Positions 6,074 through 11,517 of a stretch of 11,517 nucleotides of DNA are shown piece after piece. A program made the translations under genes and the position numbers. Under the pieces are notes generated by a model. That model saw only the letters and a program-made list of their open reading frames with translations. It was not told the DNA's origin and did not search any database. The DNA lies in contig JAFALX010000274.1 in NCBI GenBank assembly GCA_019234035.1, positions 1-11,517 on the forward strand, in the 5' to 3' direction. Source of the stretch: Candidatus Dormiibacterota bacterium. Lineage in GTDB: Bacteria; Chloroflexota; Dormibacteria; Aeolococcales; Aeolococcaceae. The first letter of the stretch is position 1, and each line of letters opens with the position of its first letter.

Positions 6074-6672
6074 GTGCCCGCGACCTGCCCGAGCTCATGG
6101 TCGACGGCGCCGCTGCGTGGCGATCCTGGCTGCAACGTCATGCCGCCGGTTCGTCGGGCGTTGTGCTCGTGCTTGCCAGGAAGGGCACCGTGACGCCCAC
6201 ATCCCTCACGCACGAGCACGCACTCGAAGAGGCGTTGTGTCACGGCTGGATCGATGGCCGGCTGGAGCGCCGCGACGACGTCACGTACCGGCAGCGCTTC
6301 ACCCCCCGGCGTGAGGCGAGCGCCTGGTCGAAGCGCAATGTCGAGCTGGCGGAAGAGCTCATCCGGCAAGGCCGGATGCAGCCCGCCGGACTGGCTGCTG
6401 TCGAGGCGGCCAGGGCCGACGGTCGCTGGCACGCCGCGTACGCGGGCAGCCGTGGCATCGATGTGCCTGAGGACCTTGCGACCGCCCTTCGCCAGCGGCC
6501 CGGTGCGCAAGCGGTGTTCGACGGTCTGAGCCGCAGAAACCGCTACGCCGTCCTGTACCGCGTCACGACGGCCACGAGCGAGGGTGCGCGCGCCCGGCGG
6601 GTGAGCAAGCTCGCCGACATGCTCGCCCGTGGCGAGACCATTCATCCACAAGGTCCTCAGACAAGGCGCTGA
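6070..6672 (+). CDS. YdeI/OmpD-associated (OmdA) family protein
   Basis: Protein of 200 aa with the full signature of the YdeI/OmdA family: AWRSWLQRH (16-24), ALEEALCHGWIDG (51-63), YRQRFTPRR (73-81), SAWSKRN (84-90), GRMQPAGLAAVEAA (101-114) and DGRWHAAYAG (117-126). Family names mention bacteriocin protection or OmpD association in enterics, but biochemical function is not settled, and no outer-membrane porin is expected in an actinobacterium. No signal peptide or membrane segment, so cytosolic. The GTG start at 6070-6072 forms a GTGA overlap with the stop of the second Get3-like ATPase, implying translational coupling. An ATG at codon 10 is a possible later start. The 3' end faces the YhaN/SbcC-like gene with only 16 nt between stops. 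Confidence 0.88.
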   Translation: MSARDLPELMVDGAAAWRSWLQRHAAGSSGVVLVLARKGTVTPTSLTHEHALEEALCHGWIDGRLERRDDVTYRQRFTPRREASAWSKRNVELAEELIRQGRMQPAGLAAVEAARADGRWHAAYAGSRGIDVPEDLATALRQRPGAQAVFDGLSRRNRYAVLYRVTTATSEGARARRVSKLADMLARGETIHPQGPQTRR

Positions 6673-6688
6673 CGCCCCTGCGCCGGAC

Positions 6689-9586
6689 CTACCGCAGCGT
6701 CGAGCGGATCAGATCCCCGGCGGGTCGCAACACACGCACACGGCGGGTGCGTTCAGCGGTGCGCTCGCCCGTCGCCTCGATCACCGGCGCTGCGTCGACT
6801 GCGCCGAGACTCACGACGGACACGTCGGTGATGCCGGCGATCTCGCGAAGCTGCGACGCCACGCGCGGGTCGGCTGCGGTGAGCAACACCTGTTGATGTG
6901 CTGACAGCTCATGCACGAAGCGCAGCATTGTCTCGCGGCGGTGCGGATCCGATGTAAGCAGCGGCTCGTCGAGCAGCAGCGGCACTGGCTCGACGCCCGC
7001 GCTCAGCGCCTCGGCAAGCGCGATGCGCAGCAGCAGCGAGACCTGGTCGCGTGTGCCGTGTGACGCATGATCGAGCGGAAGCATCTCGGGACGGTCCTCG
7101 CTCAAGAGCGCGACCGCGAAGTGCTCGGTGTCGACGTTGACCTCGCGATAACGTTCGTCGGTCAGCAGCGACAGGCGGTCGGTGATGGCAGCCGCCAGCT
7201 GCGGTGCGAGGTCGCGATGGGTGCGCCGCGACGCCTGCTCGATGAGGTGAATCGCGAGTGCGAGCGAGTCGCGCCGGTGCAGCGCGAGGTCACGCTCGGC
7301 TTCCGCGGCGGCGCGCTCGTCCTCGAGGTCGGTGAGGTCTGGCAACGTCTCGAGCACGACGAGCAGGCGCGCGCGCAGCTCCCGTGCCTGCTCGCCGGCG
7401 GAGATCGCCGTCTGCCGTGCGTGCTCCGCCTCGCGCTCGAGCTTCTGCAGCTCTGCGGCGCCCAGCGGCTCGCGCGCAACCTCGGTGCCGGTCTCGCCGC
7501 GGCGGAACAGCTCCTCCCAGAGCTGCTCCAGAAGCCGGCGAAGGTCGGCCTCGGCGCCGATGGCCCACTGCCGACGCTGCACCTCGGCGAGCGCCGACGT
7601 GGCGGCGTCATGCCGGCGCCGGGCTTCCGAAGCCTCGTGCACCGCCGTGACGGAGGCAGCAGGCCCTTCGCCCGGCTCCATTCCCACGCTGGCCAGCAGC
7701 TGCACCAGCCGGCGCTCCAGCGCCTGGACGGCGTCTGCGCGGCGCGAGGCCTCCTCCTCGAGCGCGGTGAGGGTCTGCTCCTGGACCTCGAGGGTGCCGT
7801 CCTCCTGCTCGAGCTCGCGCCGGCGGCGGTGCAGCGCGCCGAGCTCGCCGACACGCGTCAGCGATGCACGCGCCTGCTTGAGCAACGTCTCCGTCGAACC
7901 CGCGCGCACCGGTTCCGGCGCCACGCCGGCTGCACTTGCGGCGAGTGCCGCGCAGCGGCCGGCCAGTGCCGACGCCGTCGCCTGCAATGCCGCGAGCTCC
8001 GCCCCCCTGCTCTCGCGGCGCGCCTCCTCGCGGTATAGCGCCGTCTGCAGTGCGTCGAGGGTCGGCAGGCGCTGCGCCAGCTGTTCCAGCGACGCGTCGT
8101 CGAGCCCGAGGTCTCTGCCGATCTGGCGAAGCCGTTCGGCCGCAGGGGAGACGCCGCGGTTGACCATGAGTGCGGTGACGGTCGCTGCCAGCGCGGCGAC
8201 CACCCCGGCGAGGATCACGACGAGAGCGAGCTCGGAGTGATGCTCACCGACCAGCACGGCGCCGGCCGCCGCGGCGGCGACGACGATCGCCGCTGCAATG
8301 GCCGACCACCAGGATCGCCAGCCCCAGCCGGCTCCGCGTCCGTCGCGAAGCAGGGCCGCCATCGCGGGGACGGCTTCAGCCGGGATCGAGCTCAGCCCGG
8401 TCCCGGCGATCTCGCGGCGCAGCGCTTCCATGCGGGAGTCCGCGCCCGCATCATTCTTGGTCGCGGCGCACGCCGCCTCGAGTGCTGCCACCTCGCCCTC
8501 GAGGCGAGCGGCGCCCGCGATGGCTTCGGCATCGACCGGCGGCGCGGTGTCGACCACCTGCAGCCCGGCTTCGATCTCGCCGCGCCGCCGGCGCAGCGCC
8601 GCAAGCCTGTCCTGCGCTGCGTGCCAGCGCGCGGACGCCTCCGCGGACGAGGCGGCGACCTGGTTCAGCTCGCCACCGAGGCGCGTGACCTGTTCCTCGA
8701 GATCGAGCGGGAAGGTCGCGAACCGCGCGGTCTCCTCGACGGTGGCGACCAGCTCTGCGGCATCCGAGCCTGCGGTGCCCAGATGCTGCAGACGCGACTC
8801 GATGTCGGCGATGCGCCCACGCAGCCACTTGCGTTCCGCGTCGAGCCGCCGGTCCGCCGCCTCGGCGGCCGCCGCCTCCAGGTCGCGAAGGCGCGCCCGC
8901 TCGGACGACACCGCTGCGGACTGGCGCGTGGCCTCGTCGAGTCGCAAGGTGAGGTCGCGAAGCCGGAGGGTTGCGACGCCGAGCTGGCTGCCGGCGCGGC
9001 GTTCGGTGCCGACCCGCTGCTGCGCCGCGCGCAGACGGGCAAGCGCGTCGGCCGCCGTCATGCCCTGGCCGGTGTCCGCGAGCCGTTCGATCGCCTGCTG
9101 CACGTCCTTGACGCGGCCGCCAGGCCCGTCGGCGGCCGCCAGACCGAGGCCGTCGTCCCCCAGCCACGCCGTGGCGCAGAACACCGCCTCCTCGAGCCCG
9201 AGGTGGAAGCGTCCCGGGGTGACGGCGCGGCCGCGGCGAAGCTCGTCGGTGAGCTCGGATCCGCCCAGCTCCAGCACCTGCACCGGCTGCTCCCGCACGT
9301 CGAGCCGGCGCGCGACGCGGATGCGGCGACCGTCGTCGAGCGTGTAGGTGAGGGCAACGCCATACGGGCCGGGACGCCATGGCGTCCAGCGCACCCAGTC
9401 GCTCCTGTCCACCGGGCGTCCCTGGCCGCCGGCGTCCATGCCGTACAGCGCCGCGCGGATGGCACGGTGCAGCGTCGACTTTCCCGATTCGTTGTCGCCC
9501 AGCACCACGGTCAGCCGCGGGTGGAAGTCCACGGTCAGGTCCTTGAGGCTGCCGAAGCCGGCGATCTCGAGGCGATCGACTCTCAT
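6689..9586 (-). CDS. YhaN/SbcC-like Rad50-family ATPase with internal membrane anchor
   Basis: ATPase subunit (965 aa) of a Mre11-Rad50-like complex that processes DNA ends. Walker A is GDNESGKST (30-38), followed by the N-terminal lobe (to about 160). Long Ala/Arg/Glu-rich coiled coils span about 180-410 and 480-800. The ABC signature is HGTRDQVSLLLR (843-854), Walker B is VPLLLDEPLL (868-877, with D873-E874), then D-loop TSD and the LLTAADP strand end. No zinc-hook CxxC lies at the coiled-coil apex. Instead two hydrophobic helices (about 426-447 and 453-475) separated by GEHHSE replace it, as in Bacillus subtilis YhaN (similar length). The complex should therefore be tied to the membrane at the coiled-coil tip. 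The ATG at 9584-9586 overlaps the upstream stop as ATGA, and GGAGG lies 10 nt before it. Alternative name: SbcC-type protein. Confidence 0.9.
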   Translation of the reverse strand: MRVDRLEIAGFGSLKDLTVDFHPRLTVVLGDNESGKSTLHRAIRAALYGMDAGGQGRPVDRSDWVRWTPWRPGPYGVALTYTLDDGRRIRVARRLDVREQPVQVLELGGSELTDELRRGRAVTPGRFHLGLEEAVFCATAWLGDDGLGLAAADGPGGRVKDVQQAIERLADTGQGMTAADALARLRAAQQRVGTERRAGSQLGVATLRLRDLTLRLDEATRQSAAVSSERARLRDLEAAAAEAADRRLDAERKWLRGRIADIESRLQHLGTAGSDAAELVATVEETARFATFPLDLEEQVTRLGGELNQVAASSAEASARWHAAQDRLAALRRRRGEIEAGLQVVDTAPPVDAEAIAGAARLEGEVAALEAACAATKNDAGADSRMEALRREIAGTGLSSIPAEAVPAMAALLRDGRGAGWGWRSWWSAIAAAIVVAAAAAGAVLVGEHHSELALVVILAGVVAALAATVTALMVNRGVSPAAERLRQIGRDLGLDDASLEQLAQRLPTLDALQTALYREEARRESRGAELAALQATASALAGRCAALAASAAGVAPEPVRAGSTETLLKQARASLTRVGELGALHRRRRELEQEDGTLEVQEQTLTALEEEASRRADAVQALERRLVQLLASVGMEPGEGPAASVTAVHEASEARRRHDAATSALAEVQRRQWAIGAEADLRRLLEQLWEELFRRGETGTEVAREPLGAAELQKLEREAEHARQTAISAGEQARELRARLLVVLETLPDLTDLEDERAAAEAERDLALHRRDSLALAIHLIEQASRRTHRDLAPQLAAAITDRLSLLTDERYREVNVDTEHFAVALLSEDRPEMLPLDHASHGTRDQVSLLLRIALAEALSAGVEPVPLLLDEPLLTSDPHRRETMLRFVHELSAHQQVLLTAADPRVASQLREIAGITDVSVVSLGAVDAAPVIEATGERTAERTRRVRVLRPAGDLIRSTLR

Positions 9587-10722
9587 CGAAGCCCGACCTC
9601 CGCGCCGGCGAGCGCCTCCAGTCCGTATCGGAGCGCGTCGTCGATGATTGCCAGCTCGTCCGGCCCGGCCTGGGAGCGCGCCGCCTGGATGCTGCGCACG
9701 AAGGCGCCGCGCGTCGACCGTTCGCGGGCGGCCGCGTCGAGGTTGATTGCCGGCAGCGTCAGGTCACGCACCTGGACGACCGGAAGCCCCGTGCGATCAC
9801 GAAGGTCCGTCTCGAGCCCCGCCGCGTCGATCGAGAGACTGCAGTCGACAGTCCCGGTGAGGTCGAGGCGCAGAAGCGTCCGCTCCACCGAAGGAGCGGC
9901 GAGACGGAGTGCGTGTGTCGCGGCCTCCGCGACGCCCGATGTCGAGCTGAGGGCGGAGACATCGCACGTCGTGTTGACCGCCGTCCACGAGTTGCTGTCG
10001 ATGGGGGTGCAGCTGACGGTTCCCGTGGTCTCGATCTCCACGAACACCGGCCCGCGGCCGCCCGTCTCGTCGAAGGTCAGCGGCTCGGGCGAGCCGGGAT
10101 ATACCAGACCTGCCGAGGTGTCGACGCGGCGGCGGTGATAGTGACCGCACAGAGCCAGGAGGAAGCCGCGCTCGTGGATCTGCTCGGCGCGGAACGGCCC
10201 GTGCACGCCCTTGCCCTCCGGCCGTGAGCCGAGCTCGGCGCCGTGGAACAGCGCCAGGTGCACCCCCGGCGTGCGCGTGACGTCCTTGTCCAGGGGATTG
10301 CCCATCCACGACGGCTCACGGTGGCCGAGGCCCCAAAGCGTGAGCCCGTCCTCCAGCGCGACGCCGGTGAGGCGGGGCTCGGTGAAGATGTGCACGTTCG
10401 GCGGCCACTCGACGCGGCGGTACAGCGACTCGGGCAGCAGCGCGTCGTGGTTGCCCGGCGCGATGAACACCTGGATGGGGCGCCATGCCTCGAACGTCTC
10501 CTGGAGGAAACGCTCGGTGTCGACACCCGACCGTTCGTGCTCGTACAGGTCGCCGCAGATCGTCACCGCCTGGCATTGCTCTTTCCAGGCGCGTTCACCG
10601 ACCGCCTGCAGCGCCTGGCGGAGGCCGGCGCGGCGCTGGCGTGCGAGCTCACCGTTGCAACCGTTGCCGGCGAAAGCCCGGTCGAGATGCAGGTCGGCAG
10701 TGTGGAGCAAGCGGTACGTCAA
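9583..10722 (-). CDS. YhaO/SbcD-like metallophosphoesterase (Mre11-type nuclease)
   Basis: Nuclease subunit partnered with the downstream Rad50-like gene; probably a Mn-dependent DNA exo/endonuclease. Counting from the TTG start (379 aa), the metal-binding motifs are LLHTADLHLD (5-14; D10, H12), GDLYE (57-61, where many relatives have GDLFD), PGNHD (89-93), LFHG (158-161; H160) and CGHYH (192-196). The C-terminal ~150 residues should hold the DNA-binding/capping and ATPase-contact region. I chose TTG 10720-10722 because it places the start four residues before the first strand and has GGAG (minus strand of 10729-10732) 6 nt upstream. An in-frame ATG at 10771-10773 would add 17 residues (MCYIRSPNPRSSQLEHP) with no family counterpart and would start inside a stable hairpin. 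The ATGA overlap with the ATPase gene indicates fixed stoichiometry. Confidence 0.88.
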   Translation of the reverse strand: MTYRLLHTADLHLDRAFAGNGCNGELARQRRAGLRQALQAVGERAWKEQCQAVTICGDLYEHERSGVDTERFLQETFEAWRPIQVFIAPGNHDALLPESLYRRVEWPPNVHIFTEPRLTGVALEDGLTLWGLGHREPSWMGNPLDKDVTRTPGVHLALFHGAELGSRPEGKGVHGPFRAEQIHERGFLLALCGHYHRRRVDTSAGLVYPGSPEPLTFDETGGRGPVFVEIETTGTVSCTPIDSNSWTAVNTTCDVSALSSTSGVAEAATHALRLAAPSVERTLLRLDLTGTVDCSLSIDAAGLETDLRDRTGLPVVQVRDLTLPAINLDAAARERSTRGAFVRSIQAARSQAGPDELAIIDDALRYGLEALAGAEVGLR

Positions 10723-10740
10723 GGGGTGCTCCAGCTGGGA

Positions 10741-10760
10741 CGAACGTGGGTTCGGCGAAC
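10741..10760. promoter_or_regulatory. Cluster of CGAAC/GTTCG half-sites upstream of the nuclease gene
   Basis: CGAAC (10741-10745), GTTCG (10750-10754) and CGAAC (10756-10760) sit close together, giving one inverted pair with a 4-nt spacer and one everted pair with a 1-nt spacer. The same half-site builds the palindrome at the MarR gene start. This could be a second binding site of the regulator, but the pentamer is short and GC-rich DNA gives chance copies. Confidence 0.25.
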
Positions 10761-10761
10761 G

Positions 10762-10767
10762 AATGTA
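10762..10767 (-). promoter_or_regulatory. Candidate -10 box of the nuclease/ATPase operon
   Basis: TACATT on the minus strand, 4 of 6 bases of TATAAT, about 40 nt upstream of the TTG start. It would give a leader of roughly 30 nt containing the GGAG ribosome site. No clear -35 box. Confidence 0.3.
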
Positions 10768-10772
10768 ACACA

Positions 10773-10792
10773 TGCGGGGGCAGGCCCCCGCA
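10773..10792. repeat. Perfect GC hairpin in the divergent promoter region
   Basis: Arms TGCGGGGG (10773-10780) and CCCCCGCA (10785-10792) form an 8-bp stem around the loop CAGG. No T-run follows on either strand. It sits between the candidate -10 boxes of the divergent nuclease and MarR genes, so it may act as an insulator or protein site; its purpose is unknown. Confidence 0.5.
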
Positions 10793-10819
10793 GACCCTTC
10801 GATTTCCTTCCGGAATAGT

Positions 10820-10825
10820 TATACT
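10820..10825 (+). promoter_or_regulatory. -10 box of the marR-type gene
   Basis: TATACT, 5 of 6 consensus bases, 13 nt before the ATG at 10839, in a locally AT-richer stretch. The expected transcription start near 10832 gives a leader of about 7 nt with no Shine-Dalgarno. The -35 region is not recognisable. A TTCCGGAA palindrome (10808-10815) lies just upstream. Confidence 0.55.
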
Positions 10826-10826
10826 G

Positions 10827-10839
10827 TCGAACTGTTCGA
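10827..10839. promoter_or_regulatory. Probable autoregulatory operator of the MarR-type regulator
   Basis: Perfect odd-centred palindrome TCGAAC-T-GTTCGA, starting one base after the -10 box and ending on the A of the start codon. A protein bound here would cover the transcription start. MarR-family proteins typically bind such palindromes at their own promoter, so autorepression together with the exporter is the simplest reading. Assignment to this regulator is inference from position. Confidence 0.5.
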
Positions 10840-11393
10840 TGGACGAAATTGGTGCGGAGATGGGTGCGAAGCAGGTGGTGAGCGATGTCGTCGCCGAGAG
10901 CGCGCTCGCCGCTGAGGAGCGCCGGGCGGCGCTCGCCGGGGAGCTCGTCGCGGTGTTCGGCGCGCTGGCGCGCCGGTTTCGCACGGCGATTCCCGACGCC
11001 CTCGAGGCGGAGCTGGGCACCGTCACGCCGCATCAGCTCGAGGCCCTGCACGTGCTGCTGCAGACGAGCGAGGGTGGCACAGCCGGGCTCACGATGAATG
11101 AGCTCGCTCGCCTGCAGGGGTGTGCGCTCAGCAGCGCATCAGCGCTCGTCGACCGTCTCCTGCGCGAGGGACTGGTCGAGCGCGTGTCGGACGCGGCCGA
11201 CCGGCGCGTGGTTCGCGTCGTCCCGACCGCGAAGGGCGATGCGTTCTGCAGGCAGTTCGCACAGGCCAAGCGCAGCGTCGCGCTGCAGATCGTGTGTCAG
11301 CTGACCGGAGAGGAGATGGAGACGCTGATCGCGCTGATGCGGAAGGCGACGAGCGGCGCCACGCGCCCGGGCTCGGAGGTGGTGCATGGCTGA
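10839..11393 (+). CDS. MarR-family transcriptional regulator
   Basis: Protein of 184 aa. Helical dimerisation segments flank a winged helix-turn-helix: LTMNELARLQGCALSSASAL (84-103) covers the HTH with the recognition helix continuing through VDRLLREGLVER, and the wing VSDAADRRVVRVVPT (116-130) carries the typical D-x-R-R tip. TAKGDAF starts the C-terminal dimerisation helix. The N-terminal ~25 residues are a longer tail than in small MarR proteins, and an internal ATG (codon 8) could be used. Start chosen from the TATACT box just upstream. The stop overlaps the next start in ATGGCTGA, and that gene looks like a drug exporter, the classical MarR-EmrB pairing; the ligand is probably an exported toxic compound. 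It is divergent from the SbcCD-like pair. Confidence 0.88.
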   Translation: MDEIGAEMGAKQVVSDVVAESALAAEERRAALAGELVAVFGALARRFRTAIPDALEAELGTVTPHQLEALHVLLQTSEGGTAGLTMNELARLQGCALSSASALVDRLLREGLVERVSDAADRRVVRVVPTAKGDAFCRQFAQAKRSVALQIVCQLTGEEMETLIALMRKATSGATRPGSEVVHG

Positions 11394-11517
11394 CGTCCTG
11401 ACTCCGGAGCAGCTCGTGCAGACGGCGCCGGACGACCACGTCGAGGTTGAGGTACCGCGTCGCGGGCGGTTCGACTACAAGTGGGTGGCGCTCGCGGTCG
11501 TGCTCTGCGGCACGATC
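11386..11517 (+). CDS. Probable MFS multidrug exporter (DHA2/EmrB type), N-terminal fragment
   Basis: The first 44 codons only; the gene continues beyond the window. A hydrophilic N-terminus (about 30 residues) is followed by FDYKWVALAVVLCGTI, which matches the start of transmembrane helix 1 in 14-helix DHA2 exporters, where KWxALAVVLxGTFMxxLD is common. The ATG overlaps the end of the marR-type gene by 8 nt, so the two are co-transcribed and coupled. Substrates cannot be predicted. Because the diagnostic motifs after helix 1 are missing, another membrane transporter remains possible. Confidence 0.6.
   Translation, partial: MADVLTPEQLVQTAPDDHVEVEVPRRGRFDYKWVALAVVLCGTI

Noticed and set aside
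6665..6684. GGCGC/GCGCC stem in the 16-nt convergent gap as a bidirectional terminator
   Set aside because: Only 5 bp with a 10-nt loop, no T-run, and mostly inside coding sequence; expected by chance at this GC content.
8237..10138. Long plus-strand open frame opposite the ATPase and nuclease genes
   Set aside because: Antisense to two well-supported genes with all motifs intact; composition is compositional noise rather than a protein.
1..11517. CRISPR array, tRNA, rRNA, insertion sequence or prophage
   Set aside because: No regularly spaced direct repeats, no cloverleaf or ribosomal RNA sequence I could recognise, and no transposase, integrase or phage structural protein among the coding regions.

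Overview
The window is GC-rich, densely coded bacterial chromosome. The proteins read as actinobacterial: the DXS sequence, the paired Get3/ArsA-like ATPases (which resemble Mycobacterium tuberculosis Rv3679/Rv3680) and the frequent GTG/TTG starts all point to Actinomycetota. A deep lineage such as Thermoleophilia is my guess, not something the sequence proves. Several genes have a TANNNT-type -10 box only 7-8 nt (in one case 13 nt) before the start codon and no leader, as in the leaderless or near-leaderless mRNAs common in that phylum.

Layout. Minus strand 1-1968: the 5' end of a probable GNAT acetyltransferase overlaps the stop of dxs, the first enzyme of the MEP isoprenoid pathway. Divergent from dxs, 2048-2854 encodes a SirB1-like transglutaminase-fold protein with a TPR tail. 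The next intergenic gap (2855-3017) holds a 27-bp-arm inverted repeat and a relic copy of the 3' end of the following gene. Minus strand 3018-3380 is a small three-helix membrane protein. It shares a 47-bp divergent promoter region with a plus-strand block: a BCP/PrxQ peroxiredoxin (3428-3889), two Get3/ArsA-like ATPases (about 3930-4871 and 4868-6073) and a YdeI/OmpD-associated family protein (6070-6672). The last three overlap by 4 nt each and look translationally coupled. Converging on them with a 16-nt gap is a minus-strand pair (6689-10722), a YhaN/SbcC-like membrane-anchored ATPase and a YhaO/SbcD-like nuclease joined by an ATGA overlap. Divergent from that pair, a MarR-type regulator (10839-11393) overlaps the start of a probable MFS drug exporter that runs off the window.

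How the genes work together. The nuclease and ATPase should form one Mre11-Rad50-like DNA-end processing complex, tethered to the membrane by two helices in the coiled coil instead of a zinc hook. The two Get3-like ATPases should form an asymmetric heterodimer, because only one carries the signature P-loop lysine. The MarR protein probably represses itself and the exporter through a palindrome at its own transcription start.

I found no CRISPR array, tRNA, rRNA, transposase or phage gene, and no clearly new multi-gene system. The points most worth checking are the missing canonical start codon of the first Get3-like ATPase, the intergenic inverted repeat that pairs fully only in minus-strand RNA, and the duplicated 3' end of the small membrane protein gene.
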